Shown: positions 8,198-17,102, counted from the stretch's first letter. The stretch: 45,994 nucleotides of DNA from Methanobacteriota archaeon (GCA_023393455.1 JAEWLJ010000021.1:1-45994); one strand, 5' to 3'. Numbers and translations are program-made. Notes: generated by a model from the letters alone, not told the origin.

Positions 8198-8500
8198 CTA
8201 CCGGCGGTACATTGAGGCGAACCCTTCGCCTGCATCGTCGTCGCACTCGATGGCGGTGCCGTCCCGGACAAGGGTGTTGAACATCATGGCTGCGTTGAGC
8301 AGGTTCTCGTCCGGATTTCCACCCTGCAAAAGGCCGGAGAATGCCTGGCGCTGCGGCGTCGCGATCGCCCGTTTGCCCACCCGGACACCCGCACAGTGCC
8401 GGCAGTAGCCACATTGGGAGTGGACCGAGACCTCGCGATCTGCGCATGCTACCTTCACCCGGTCACTTCCATCGTCACGGTGAAACTCAAGTATCTTCAT
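8198..8500 (-). CDS. Small cysteine-rich hypothetical protein
   Basis: A 100-residue protein that I do not recognise. Cysteines at 19, 30, 33 and 36 (CGYCRHC within the last three) suggest a zinc or Fe-S site near the N-terminus; the rest is hydrophilic with a polar C-terminus. No signal peptide or membrane helix is seen. A TATA-like CTTATTCT on the minus strand near 8527-8534 would start transcription next to the ATG at 8500, so the mRNA may be leaderless. It converges with the siroheme protein, leaving 76 bases between stops. That position and the metal-type motif hint at related redox chemistry, but this is only inference. The clustered cysteines argue that it is a real gene. Confidence 0.6.
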   Translation of the reverse strand: MKILEFHRDDGSDRVKVACADREVSVHSQCGYCRHCAGVRVGKRAIATPQRQAFSGLLQGGNPDENLLNAAMMFNTLVRDGTAIECDDDAGEGFASMYRR

Positions 8501-8591
8501 GGTACGAAGAACGTAGATTTCACGAGAATAAGATTCTGTCGATTACCGGGGTTTTTTGAAGCGTGCGCGCTGTTGATGCGCATAGAAATAC

Positions 8592-8599
8592 TTTATATG
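8592..8599 (+). promoter_or_regulatory. TATA box of the tuf-rpsJ operon
   Basis: TTTATATG in an A/T-rich pocket lies 80-87 bases before the tuf ATG, predicting a leader of about 55 bases. The leader ends with a strong GGAGG at 8665-8669. Confidence 0.6.
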
Positions 8600-8678
8600 G
8601 AGAACGTCATACGTATAAGTTACTCGCATAAGCAGGCTGTTCGAGCTGACAGACCTATTTGAGTGGAGGATACTATCT

Positions 8679-9956
8679 ATGGCAGTTGAAAAGCCCCACA
8701 TGAATTTAGCAGTAATCGGACACATCGACCACGGGAAGTCTACCACCGTCGGTCGGTTACTCTTTGAGACGGGAGCCGTAGCGCCCCACATCATCGAGGG
8801 GTTCAGGAAGGAGGCCGAATCCAAGGGTAAGGGCTCGTTTGAGTTCGCCTGGGTAATGGACAGCCTCAAGGAAGAGCGTGAACGTGGTATCACCATCGAT
8901 ATCGCCCACAAGCGGTTCGATACCGACAAGTACTACTTCACCGTCGTGGACTGCCCCGGGCACCGTGACTTCGTCAAGAATATGATCACGGGCGCGTCCC
9001 AGGCAGACGCCGCACTGCTCGTCGTCGCCGCACCTGACGGCGTGATGGAGCAGACCAAGGAGCACGTCTTCCTCTCCCGTACGCTCGGCATCAACCAGCT
9101 GATCATCGGCGTCAACAAGATGGACGTCGTCAAGTACGACGAGAAGCGCTTCAACGAGGTCAAGGAACAGCTCTCCCAGCTGCTCAAGATGGTCGGCTAC
9201 AAGCCCGACGCCATCAGTTTCATCCCGATGAGCTCGTTCGTCGGCGACAACATCGCGAAGCCCAGCGCAAACACCCCCTGGTACAAGGGACCCGCAGTGC
9301 TCGATGCACTCAACGCGCTCAGTGAGCCCGAGAAGCCCACAACCCTCCCCATGCGTCTCCCTATCCAGGACGTCTACTCCATCTCCGGTATCGGAACCGT
9401 CCCCGTCGGCCGTGTCGAGACCGGTATCATAAAGAAGGGAATGAAGGTCAACTTCATGCCCTCGAACAAAGAGGGTGAGATCAAGTCCATCGAGATGCAC
9501 CACGAAGAGATCCCGCAGGCACTCCCCGGCGACAACGTCGGGTTCAACGTCCGCGGTATCGGCAAGGGCGACATCCGCCGCGGTGACGTCTGCGGTCCCG
9601 CCGACGTCCCGCCGACCGTTGCAGATGAGTTCATCGCGCAGGTCGTCGTGCTTCACCACCCCAGCGCCCTGACTGTCGGCTACACCCCGGTCTTCCACTG
9701 CCACACCGCTCAGGTCGCGTGCACCTTCATCGAACTCCAGAAGAAACTCGACCCCCGCACCGGTCAGGTCAAGGAAGAGAACCCCACGTTCCTCAAGACC
9801 GGCGATGCCGCGATCGTCAAGATCAAGCCAACCCAGTCTATGGTCATCGAGAAGGTCAAGGAGATCCCGCAGCTCGGCCGGTTCGCTGTCCGTGATATGG
9901 GATCCACCATTGCGGCAGGCGTGTGCATAGACATCACACCCAAGCAGATGAGATAG
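8679..9956 (+). CDS. tuf: Translation elongation factor EF-1 alpha
   Basis: A 425-residue GTPase that delivers aminoacyl-tRNA to the ribosome. G1 is GHIDHGKST (residues 14-22); DCPGH and NKMD (G3 and G4) are present, followed by the two beta-barrel domains (GRVETGIIKKGMKVNF). The length is standard for archaeal EF-1 alpha. The ATG at 8679 is preceded by GGAGG at ideal spacing. rpsJ follows after 30 bases, the conserved archaeal tuf-rpsJ pair. The upstream elongation factor 2 and S7/S12 genes of the classical str operon are not adjacent here. Confidence 0.98.
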   Translation: MAVEKPHMNLAVIGHIDHGKSTTVGRLLFETGAVAPHIIEGFRKEAESKGKGSFEFAWVMDSLKEERERGITIDIAHKRFDTDKYYFTVVDCPGHRDFVKNMITGASQADAALLVVAAPDGVMEQTKEHVFLSRTLGINQLIIGVNKMDVVKYDEKRFNEVKEQLSQLLKMVGYKPDAISFIPMSSFVGDNIAKPSANTPWYKGPAVLDALNALSEPEKPTTLPMRLPIQDVYSISGIGTVPVGRVETGIIKKGMKVNFMPSNKEGEIKSIEMHHEEIPQALPGDNVGFNVRGIGKGDIRRGDVCGPADVPPTVADEFIAQVVVLHHPSALTVGYTPVFHCHTAQVACTFIELQKKLDPRTGQVKEENPTFLKTGDAAIVKIKPTQSMVIEKVKEIPQLGRFAVRDMGSTIAAGVCIDITPKQMR

Positions 9957-9986
9957 GAAGATACCGATTATTTTTTGGTGGTTAAC

Positions 9987-10295
9987 ATGCAGAAGGCCAG
10001 AATACGTCTTTCCGGAACTGATTTCGAAAAAATCGAGATGGTCTGTGACAGGATCAAAGAGATAGCGGAGCGTACCGGCGTCAATCTGGCAGGTCCTATC
10101 CCGCTGCCCACGAAGAAACTCGTGGTCCCCACCAGGAAGAGCCCTGACGGCGAAGGTACCGCAACCTGGGACCGCTGGCAGATGCGGGTGCACAAGAGGC
10201 TCATCGACATTGATGCCGACGAGCGCGCGCTGCGCCAGTTGATGCGCATTCAGGTTCCAAAAGACATCGGCATTGAGATTGTGCTGGAGAGCTGA
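9987..10295 (+). CDS. rpsJ: 30S ribosomal protein S10
   Basis: A 102-residue protein, the usual archaeal S10 length, starting MQKARIRLSGTDFEKIE. KRLIDIDADERALRQLMRI is the typical C-terminal region. The open frame can be extended to TTG at 9975, but the ATG at 9987 is chosen because GGTGG lies at 9977-9981 and family members begin MQKARI. It is co-transcribed with tuf. S10 sits in the head of the small subunit. Confidence 0.96.
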   Translation: MQKARIRLSGTDFEKIEMVCDRIKEIAERTGVNLAGPIPLPTKKLVVPTRKSPDGEGTATWDRWQMRVHKRLIDIDADERALRQLMRIQVPKDIGIEIVLES

Positions 10296-10307
10296 GGTGG
10301 GTGCGGC

Positions 10308-11984
10308 GTGAAGGCCGCCGTGTTCGCGGCAGGAGTCCGTGAACGACTACTCTCACTCGAGGGGCTTTTCCTCCTCATACTTCTGGTCACAATTATTCTT
10401 CGTTTTTACACCCTTGACCTGAAACTCTTTCACCACGACGAGGCTATCCACGCGTGGTTCTCCTATAGGATCCTGACGGAAGGGATCTACCTCTACGACC
10501 CCATGTACCATGGGCCGTTCCTCTACTACACGACGGCCGGGGTCTTCTCGCTCCTCGGGGATTCCGATCTCGTGGGCAGGCTCTTCCCGGCGTTGCTCGG
10601 GACCCTGCTCGTCCCGCTGCTCTACCCGATCTATAAACTTGGTTATCTCGGCAAGAAACAGACCCTGGTAGCGGCGCTCTTCCTCGCTGTGTCGCCGAAC
10701 ATGGTCTACTTTTCACGGTTTCTCAGGAACGATATCTTCATCGCCTTTTTCACGATGGTACTCCTGGTTGCCCTCCTCTACTACTTCGAACGACATCAGA
10801 TGCGGTACGCCCTCATTGCAGGGGCAGCGATCGGCCTCGGAGTCTCCGCAAAGGAGAATATGCCGATCATCGTCCTGATCTTCGGGGCGTACCTCCTTTA
10901 CGCGGTCTGGGCCAAGAAGGTCCGGCTCCCGGCCCACTGGATCCGGGATCTCGCGCTCGGCGCCCTTGTTGCGTTCGGGATCATGGCGGCCTTCTACTCG
11001 TCGTTCGGCGCCCACCCGGAGTTGATCACGACCTGGTGGCTCCGGGCCATCGAGCACTGGACATCGATGCACCAGATGCAGCGCCTCGGAGGGCCACCGT
11101 ATTTCTACATCCTGCTCTTCATCCTCTATGAGTTGCCGATCCTGATCCTCGCTATCGTCGGGTTCTTGCAGTTCATCGACATCCCCGGTGCCGTCTCCCG
11201 GTGGAGAGAGAAGAGGGGAGGACAGAGAGAGAACCCCAACGCGACAGACGGGACTGAAGAAGGAGACGAAGAGCCTCCAGCGGTTACAACTCCTCCTGCC
11301 CGGCAGGGATGGAAGGACCGGCTCCGCGAGATCCTCTCAGGTGAGGGAGAGGTCCAGCAGATCGATCGCCAGAAAGAGTTCGCACGGTTCGCCATCTTCT
11401 GGATGCTCCTCTCGATGGCGATCTACGCCTACATCGGCGAGAAGGTGCCCTGGCTGATCCTCCACCAGCTCCTGCCGATGATCTTCGTCTCGGTCTATAT
11501 GATGACGACGAAGAAGGCGGTCATCGCTGTCGCGGCAAGCATCTTCCTGATCGTCATGATGTTTCATGTGGCGTTCACCCCCGCAGACATCAATGAACCC
11601 ATCGTGCAGGTGCAGAACTCCGAAGATCTGCGGGAGGTCTTCGCAAAGATCGATGCCGCGGATAAGGTGGCGATCGCGACCGACAACTACTGGCCGCTAC
11701 CGTGGTATTACCGGGGTGAGAACGCCTCGAAGCTTGCCTATTACAGCCAGAAGGTGAGCGAATCCACGATATACGGGGGAGACTTCGACCTCGTGATCGC
11801 CCACGACGCCGATACCTACCCGACCCTCGAAGGCTACGTGAAGGAGACCTACCGGTTGAACTACTGGTTCTCCTACGAGGAGAACAAAGACAGGCTGCTC
11901 GAGTATTACTTCCTGCGGGACGGGAAGACAGGGAGCAGAAACATCGAGGTCTTCTCAAGGGTTCCCGCAGGGACGATTGCCTGA
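10308..11984 (+). CDS. Agl23-like flippase activity-associated protein (TIGR03663-type, GT-C fold)
   Basis: A 558-residue polytopic protein that matches the archaeal flippase activity-associated Agl23 group (TIGR03663). The first loop after helix 1 carries HHDEAIHAWFSYRI, an acidic motif typical of GT-C enzymes that use dolichyl-phosphate sugars. About ten to twelve helices are seen, with a hydrophilic loop at roughly 295-355. The soluble C-terminal domain follows the last helix (about residue 420 on). GTG at 10308 is the start, with GGTGGG just upstream, 12 bases after rpsJ. Other glycan genes resume at 15.2 kb. The likely role is in lipid-linked oligosaccharide assembly or transfer on the outer face of the membrane; the exact reaction is unknown. 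Confidence 0.8.
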   Translation: MKAAVFAAGVRERLLSLEGLFLLILLVTIILRFYTLDLKLFHHDEAIHAWFSYRILTEGIYLYDPMYHGPFLYYTTAGVFSLLGDSDLVGRLFPALLGTLLVPLLYPIYKLGYLGKKQTLVAALFLAVSPNMVYFSRFLRNDIFIAFFTMVLLVALLYYFERHQMRYALIAGAAIGLGVSAKENMPIIVLIFGAYLLYAVWAKKVRLPAHWIRDLALGALVAFGIMAAFYSSFGAHPELITTWWLRAIEHWTSMHQMQRLGGPPYFYILLFILYELPILILAIVGFLQFIDIPGAVSRWREKRGGQRENPNATDGTEEGDEEPPAVTTPPARQGWKDRLREILSGEGEVQQIDRQKEFARFAIFWMLLSMAIYAYIGEKVPWLILHQLLPMIFVSVYMMTTKKAVIAVAASIFLIVMMFHVAFTPADINEPIVQVQNSEDLREVFAKIDAADKVAIATDNYWPLPWYYRGENASKLAYYSQKVSESTIYGGDFDLVIAHDADTYPTLEGYVKETYRLNYWFSYEENKDRLLEYYFLRDGKTGSRNIEVFSRVPAGTIA

Positions 11985-12774
11985 CATTCACGAGGCCATT
12001 CGCAGCCCGGGAGATTGCACCGTCATCACTGATGGTGCAAGCCTCCATCACCAGATGTGCCCATCCTGCTGGTACTCTCCTTATTCGCGGTTCGCGTGAG
12101 ACTTTGCCGCCATCCGTATGAAAGCAGGAACTTGTGAAACCTGAGGCTGTTGAAACCTTCTCAGGAGAGTCATTGATTGCATTCCAACACGGGTTCCGAT
12201 GGGATATCGCCATGACTGCCCCCGCCCCTTTGGGGCGGGGGAGGAGGCCGGAGGCCGGGCAGGGTGGGGGTCACAGGCATAGCCTTACAGAGTAGAGACA
12301 GGGGAGGGGAGCATACCCCCTCGCACCCAACGGTGCTCAAGCTCGCTTCGCTCCCCTCCCCGTCAGCCCCTCCCCCAATGGCGATTCCCCCACGGTCCAC
12401 TGCACTGTGATATTTTCCTATTTTGATAACTCTGTTCGCCACACAGTGAAGGCCTTCGGCCTTCTCTAACTCCCGTGGTTCTGACAGTCGCACCTCGTAC
12501 CAGACGGTGCTCAAACTCCAGACATCAACACACCCCTCAGTCCGGCAAAATTCGAAGAATTTCGAGCGGAGGCCAGAGAGATGTGACCGGAGGGGAATTG
12601 AGAAAATCTTCGATTTCCGAATGGCTGCACCCTCCCGGCAGAGGCATTTGGGGACAGCCTCCCCGGCAACAATCAACCGCGCGCCAGGAGTCAATCAGAT
12701 TATGCAGGCATCGTTCAGATGAATCGGGTAAAAATCGGGAGACCGGGGGTGCGAAAAGAGGGAGGGTGTCAGGG
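11985..12774. other. Gene-free stretch holding repeat copy 1
   Basis: About 790 bases without a convincing gene. It contains a 7-bp inverted repeat, TTGCACC/GGTGCAA (12015-12021 and 12034-12040), the palindrome-bounded element at 12201-12390, and a second occurrence of an ACGGTGCTCAA motif (12330-12340 and 12504-12514). Open frames on both strands are rich in Arg, Ser and Pro and look incidental. Confidence 0.6.
12201..12390. repeat. Palindrome-bounded repeat element, copy 1
   Basis: Bounded by GGGATATCGCCAT at the left (12201-12213) and a near-inverted ATGGCGATTCCCC at the right (12378-12390). Inside the left edge is a perfect 10-bp GC hairpin with a 3-base loop (12219-12241), then GGAGGAGGCCGGA and CCGGGCAGGGTGGGG, shared with copy 2 at 21728 in the same orientation. 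Copy 1 has about 30 extra bases near 12320-12360. Its right flank (12388-12405) is the exact reverse complement of the left flank of copy 2. It is small, noncoding and shows no transposase, like a MITE or a palindromic repeat. Confidence 0.75.
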
Positions 12775-13869
12775 TTATCCGAGTTCGTCCCAGCCGGTCT
12801 TCTTCCGGTACATCACGACACCGACGATGATAAGGACGATGACGACCCCGATGCCGATGTAGAGGAGGAGGTTGCCGCCGATGTTGAACCCGTCACCGAT
12901 CTTCTCCCGGAGCGCATTTGCATCACCCAGAGCCTCGTTCGCCTTATTCAGACCGTCAGTTGCCTTCGAGCGCGCCAGCGGGTAGTTCTTGCCGTTCAGG
13001 TTGTCCTGTGACTGGGAGTAGAACTGGACGGCGCTCTCGCGCTTGGTCATGATGGCGACCACCTGCGGGTCGGCACTCATGGAGCGGTTCTCGACGAAGT
13101 AGGTGATCATCCCGTCGAGAGACTCGATCGCAGCGCCGGTGTCGGCGACCGCTTTCTCGGCCCATGCCTTATCGAGGAGCGCAATCCCCTCATCTATATC
13201 TTTCTTCGCGGTGGCGATGTAGCTCGCAGCCTGCGACGGGCCTGCCGATGCAGCGCTGGTGAGCGCCTGGCTCGCAGCGTTGTACTCGGCCTGGGCGGCG
13301 GCGACATCCACGCCCTGTGCCGATTTCTCATCGAGATCGGCCTTCAGGTCTTTGAGGCGCTGCTGCTGGGCGGCAAGGGAACCCACGATCTGGGCCGAAC
13401 TCACGACGTCGCGGGTCATGCGGTATTCATCTTCCACAGTCTTGTCCCTGAAATGCTCAATCTTGACCACCTCTAACTTCCCGGTTGAAGTTGTGGGCAC
13501 GGTACCGCGCAGTTGAACGTCGAGCTGGACTTCGCCACTGTAACCCACATCGAACTCTAACAGGGTCTGATAGGGACCCCCTCTTGTGGGGAAGACTGTA
13601 TCTGGATAGCCCTCACGTCGGATCTTGAAATCCCATGCAGGTTTCTGCAACCCGGTACTGAACTCAAATCTTTCATCGTCCATGTAATTTTTGCCAGTGG
13701 AGATCATCTTATAAGAGATCACATAATGCGCGTTCACGTTCTGACCGGGTTCGAGAATGTCGCTCTCCGGTTTTATCTCTTCCTTGGTGACGTCGAACGC
13801 CGATACCGCCTGCGCGACACAGACCAGTGCCAGCAGGAGAATGAACCATCTGCTGATGTTTGCCTTCAT
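12775..13869 (-). CDS. Secreted/membrane-anchored protein with coiled-coil region (hypothetical)
   Basis: A 364-residue protein with an N-terminal signal peptide (hydrophobic FILLLALVCVAQAVSA), an extracellular beta-rich domain (about 25-140), a helical, Ala/Gln/Lys-rich region likely to form coiled coil (about 150-330) and one membrane helix near the end (NLLLYIGIGVVIVLIIVGVV) with a short basic cytoplasmic tail. No known family is recognised. The ATG is preceded by GAGGAG. It lies 9 bases downstream of cetZ and must be co-transcribed with it. That suggests a surface or envelope protein working with the CetZ cytoskeleton, but this is inference. Confidence 0.85.
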   Translation of the reverse strand: MKANISRWFILLLALVCVAQAVSAFDVTKEEIKPESDILEPGQNVNAHYVISYKMISTGKNYMDDERFEFSTGLQKPAWDFKIRREGYPDTVFPTRGGPYQTLLEFDVGYSGEVQLDVQLRGTVPTTSTGKLEVVKIEHFRDKTVEDEYRMTRDVVSSAQIVGSLAAQQQRLKDLKADLDEKSAQGVDVAAAQAEYNAASQALTSAASAGPSQAASYIATAKKDIDEGIALLDKAWAEKAVADTGAAIESLDGMITYFVENRSMSADPQVVAIMTKRESAVQFYSQSQDNLNGKNYPLARSKATDGLNKANEALGDANALREKIGDGFNIGGNLLLYIGIGVVIVLIIVGVVMYRKKTGWDELG

Positions 13870-13878
13870 AACGTCTCC

Positions 13879-15045
13879 TCACTCGAACAGCGGTTCTATG
13901 CCGTCATCGAACATGGTCGAGCGTTTTTCCTTGGACTTGAGGACATCTTCCTTCGTCGCCTTTGCAATCTCGAGGAGTTCGGTGATCCGGGGAGCGTTCC
14001 CGATCGTCGCAAGAACCACCACCGCGGCGATGTAGTCGCTCTGCACCGGGTAATCCCCGCCACGCACCTCGACGCCGGCGATGTTCTCCTCCACCCAGCT
14101 CTTCGACTTCTCGACGCCCTTCCGGTCCATCTCATCCGGCGGGCCCGCGAGAAGGACGAGACCGCGCTCGGCCGTCGAGTAGTCGCACGGCAGGGTGAGG
14201 CGCCCGAGCATGGCACGCCTGACGAGAGCGATGATCTTCGCAGACTTGTCCTCCCCGGTCAGGACCTCCTCGGTCTTCTCCTTCTTGCGCACCAGACCGG
14301 AGAGGAGCCCCTGGCTCTGCTTCGTACGGGGGCTGATCTTCTCGCTGATGGCGTATCCAACAGAGCTGATGCCGCCACCCCGGAGAGTGTTGATGACCTC
14401 GCTCGAGTCCACGACCATCTCGCCGATACCGGCCTTGCCGACCTCGCCTGCACGGAAGAGCACGCCGAACCGGCGGACAATCTCGTCGTTCAGCCGGTTG
14501 TAGGCGTCCTTGACGCTCTCTCCTTCATTCTTCCAGGCACTGTTGTCGAAGATGAAGGTATTATCCGCCTCGTTCACCAGGGTGCTCAGGGAACGCGCTG
14601 CGTTGTAGGAGTAGAGTCGGCCTTCTTCGGGGGCGGGCAGGATGCCGATCGCGTAGACCGGTTCCCGGTAGATGCGCTTCAAGTGGCGGGCGAGTACCGG
14701 CGAACCCCCGGATCCGGTTCCGCCGCCGAGGCCGGCGATGATGACGAAAGCATCGACATCGTGCGTCCCCCTCGAATCGATGGCGTTGATGATGGCATCG
14801 ATCTCATCGGCGGTCACCCGCGCACCGGTTACGTTGTCGGTCCCGACACCATGCCCTTTCACCACGGTCTGGCCGATCAGGAGCCGATCTTTAAGTTCGA
14901 TGTTCTTCAGTCCCATCAGATCGGTACGCGCCGTATTTACAGCGATCCCTCTGAAATTCTGGGCCTGCATCCGTTTGTCCTGTTCAATGAACATATCGAC
15001 AATTTTGCCCCCAGCCTGACCGAATCCTATGAAGAAGACCCTCAT
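13879..15045 (-). CDS. cetZ: CetZ tubulin-like protein
   Basis: A 388-residue tubulin/FtsZ superfamily GTPase of the archaeal CetZ branch. The tubulin signature GGGTGSGG is at residues 107-114. The N-terminal GFGQAGGKIVDMF replaces the usual FtsZ glycine loop, and NTARTDL follows. The C-terminal domain has GGDYPVQSDYIAAVV. CetZ proteins control cell shape and motility in haloarchaea rather than being the core division ring. The ATG lies about 8 bases after the predicted transcript start. The membrane protein gene 9 bases downstream is its operon partner. The family call is firm; the role in a methanogen is not established. Confidence 0.92.
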   Translation of the reverse strand: MRVFFIGFGQAGGKIVDMFIEQDKRMQAQNFRGIAVNTARTDLMGLKNIELKDRLLIGQTVVKGHGVGTDNVTGARVTADEIDAIINAIDSRGTHDVDAFVIIAGLGGGTGSGGSPVLARHLKRIYREPVYAIGILPAPEEGRLYSYNAARSLSTLVNEADNTFIFDNSAWKNEGESVKDAYNRLNDEIVRRFGVLFRAGEVGKAGIGEMVVDSSEVINTLRGGGISSVGYAISEKISPRTKQSQGLLSGLVRKKEKTEEVLTGEDKSAKIIALVRRAMLGRLTLPCDYSTAERGLVLLAGPPDEMDRKGVEKSKSWVEENIAGVEVRGGDYPVQSDYIAAVVVLATIGNAPRITELLEIAKATKEDVLKSKEKRSTMFDDGIEPLFE

Positions 15046-15074
15046 TCAGCTTCACACCCTCATAATGACTAATT

Positions 15075-15084
15075 AATTATATCC
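15075..15084 (-). promoter_or_regulatory. TATA box of the cetZ operon
   Basis: The minus strand reads GGATATAATT in the A/T-rich 112-base gap between the divergent cetZ and FAD-oxidoreductase genes. The predicted start is near 15053. A plus-strand TATA-like CATTATAACC at about 15110-15119 could serve the opposite operon. Confidence 0.5.
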
Positions 15085-15157
15085 ACGCTTAACTATAAAG
15101 ACCATGCATACATTATAACCCAGGATTCTTATAATTTTCATAACATAGGGGTGAAGG

Positions 15158-16390
15158 ATGAAGATCTGCGTTGTGGGGGGAGGGCTCTCCGGTCTGGTCT
15201 CGGCTCTCGAACTCGCCGGGACACACCAGGTAGATCTCTTTGAGCGAAGGCCTGTTCCGGGTGGCTGCCTCGGTTCATACCGGATCGGCGACTACTGGAT
15301 CGAGGAGTATTACCATCATTGTTTTGCCGGCGATGTCGCCCTGCTCGACCTCTTCGATACGCTGCAGGTGGCCGATCAGCTGGTGTGGCTTCGAGGATCC
15401 ACCGGCTACTACGTCGATGGAGTCATCCATCCACTCACCACCCTGACCGAGATCCTGCGCTATCCCCATCTCACGTTCCTCGATAAGGCCCGTCTCGGCC
15501 TGCTGACCCTGCGCTCCCGACGGCTCGACGTGGCAGCGCTCGACGAGATCACCGCAAAGGACTTCATCCTCGACAACCTCGGCCCAGGTCTCTATGCCTC
15601 GTTCTTCGAGCCGCTCTTGAAGAGCAAGTTCGGGGAGCGCCGTGACGAAGTCTCCGCTGCCTGGCTCATATCCCGCATCGCCATCCGATCCGACCGGGGT
15701 GCCGGGGGCGAGCACCTGGGATACCTGAAAGGGGGATTCCGGCACTTTATAGCACGTCTCGAGGAAGAGGCGGTGCGACGGGGGGCCTCGATCGTGCCGG
15801 ACACTCCCGTCGAGGAGATCCGGCAGGAGGGGAGCAGCTGGGTCGTCAACGGGAGACCATACGATGCTGTCGTATCGACGCTCCCCCCACAGGTGACCGC
15901 CGAACTTGCCGGTCTCGATATCGCCCGGATACCTTACCAGGGCGCCGCCTGCATGACCCTCGCGCTCGACCGGGACGTGACCGATGGGATATACTGGCTG
16001 AACATGAAGGATGCGGCTCCGTATGGTGCGGTGGTCTCGCACACCAACTTCGCCCCGCTCGAGTGGTACGGCGAGCATATCGTCTACCTTGCATCCTACT
16101 TCGCGGGCAGGCTCCCGGAGGGATTCGAGCAGTCGATGCTTGCCGACTTCTGCCGCCGATTCTCTGTCGGTGAGGAGGAGGTGCACTGGCACCGGCTTGC
16201 GGTCGACCCGTATGCCGGCCCGGTCTACACGACAGGGCTCCGGGAGCGCCTGCCCGACTACGAAGAGCATGGACTCTTCCTCGCCGGGATGTTCAGCCCC
16301 CCGAACTATCCCGAGCGGAGCATGAATGGTTCGGTCGTCGCCGGGCAGGAAGTGGCGAAGAGGGTTCTCGCGAGGTACCCGGATGCGTGA
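15158..16390 (+). CDS. FAD-dependent amine oxidase/protoporphyrinogen oxidase-like protein
   Basis: A 410-residue flavoprotein with an N-terminal Rossmann motif VVGGGLSGLVSALEL, then LFERRPVPGGCLGSY, typical of the protoporphyrinogen oxidase/amine oxidase superfamily. The C-terminal FAD-binding end (LFLAGMFSPPNYPERSMNGSVVAGQEVA) is intact. GGGGTGAAGG just before the ATG is a good ribosome site. The next gene, a GT2 glycosyltransferase, overlaps its stop by 8 bases. Homologues in such clusters are thought to modify sugars or polyprenyl lipids; haem synthesis is unlikely here. No membrane helix is seen. Confidence 0.85.
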   Translation: MKICVVGGGLSGLVSALELAGTHQVDLFERRPVPGGCLGSYRIGDYWIEEYYHHCFAGDVALLDLFDTLQVADQLVWLRGSTGYYVDGVIHPLTTLTEILRYPHLTFLDKARLGLLTLRSRRLDVAALDEITAKDFILDNLGPGLYASFFEPLLKSKFGERRDEVSAAWLISRIAIRSDRGAGGEHLGYLKGGFRHFIARLEEEAVRRGASIVPDTPVEEIRQEGSSWVVNGRPYDAVVSTLPPQVTAELAGLDIARIPYQGAACMTLALDRDVTDGIYWLNMKDAAPYGAVVSHTNFAPLEWYGEHIVYLASYFAGRLPEGFEQSMLADFCRRFSVGEEEVHWHRLAVDPYAGPVYTTGLRERLPDYEEHGLFLAGMFSPPNYPERSMNGSVVAGQEVAKRVLARYPDA

Positions 16391-17102
16391 GATCGAGGTG
16401 AGCGCCGTCCTTCCGGTCTATAACGATCTTGCGGCACTCAGGACCGCCATACCGCGGTCGCTCGAGACGCTCGAGGCGATCGCCCCAGAAGGGTTCGAGT
16501 TGATCGTCGCCGAGGACGGGAGCACCGACGGGAGCACGGAATTCGTCAGGGAGTGTGAGGGAAACGATTCTCGTGTCCGCCTGTTCCACTCCGACGAGCG
16601 GCTCGGACGGGGACGGGCGCTCAACCGCGCGTTTACCGCAGCCTCGGGATCGGTCGTCTGCTACTACGACGTCGACCTCGCCACCGACATGAGACACCTC
16701 GCAGAACTGATCGGCGCCATCCGCGACGGCTACGATATCGCAACCGGCTCCCGTCTTCTCCCCGAAAGCCTTATCAACCGGAGCGGTGGGAGAGAGATCG
16801 CAAGCCGCGGCTACAATATGCTCGTCCGGACGATCCTCGGGAGTTCGCTCCACGACCACCAGTGCGGGTTCAAGGCGTTCCGGCGCAACCGTCTTCTCCC
16901 CCTGCTCCCATCGGTGACCGCGGGCCACTGGTTCTGGGACACCGAGGTCCTGGTGCGGGCACAGAAGAACGGATACCGGGTACAGGAGTTTCCCGTGCAG
17001 TGGCGGCAGGGAGAGGGGACGACAGTGCGTAGAAAAGATGTCGTAGAGATGGGATCGGCGATTGTGCGTCTCTGGTGGCGACTCCATGTGGAAAAAAGTT
17101 AG
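16383..17102 (+). CDS. Family 2 glycosyltransferase (dolichyl-phosphate sugar synthase-like)
   Basis: A 239-residue GT2 enzyme resembling dolichyl-phosphate mannose/glucose synthases. LPVYNDLAALRTAIPRSL starts the GT-A fold, AEDGSTDGST is the nucleotide-binding DxS region, YYDVDLATDM is the DxD-type metal site, and DHQCGFKAFRR is the conserved C-terminal motif of this group. The ATG at 16383 is chosen over an upstream GTG that would add a basic, non-family N-terminus. It overlaps both neighbours. Its likely product is a lipid-linked monosaccharide used by the GT-C proteins of this locus. Confidence 0.9.
   Translation: MREIEVSAVLPVYNDLAALRTAIPRSLETLEAIAPEGFELIVAEDGSTDGSTEFVRECEGNDSRVRLFHSDERLGRGRALNRAFTAASGSVVCYYDVDLATDMRHLAELIGAIRDGYDIATGSRLLPESLINRSGGREIASRGYNMLVRTILGSSLHDHQCGFKAFRRNRLLPLLPSVTAGHWFWDTEVLVRAQKNGYRVQEFPVQWRQGEGTTVRRKDVVEMGSAIVRLWWRLHVEKS

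Noticed and set aside
8757..10193. Minus-strand open frame of 478 codons opposite tuf and rpsJ
   Set aside because: Both genes on the plus strand are unmistakable; the antisense protein is Asp/Leu/Val-rich without a family match.
12170..13011. Open frames across repeat copy 1 as possible transposase pieces
   Set aside because: Frames on both strands are low-complexity and lack any transposase motif; the sequence is explained as a noncoding repeat.
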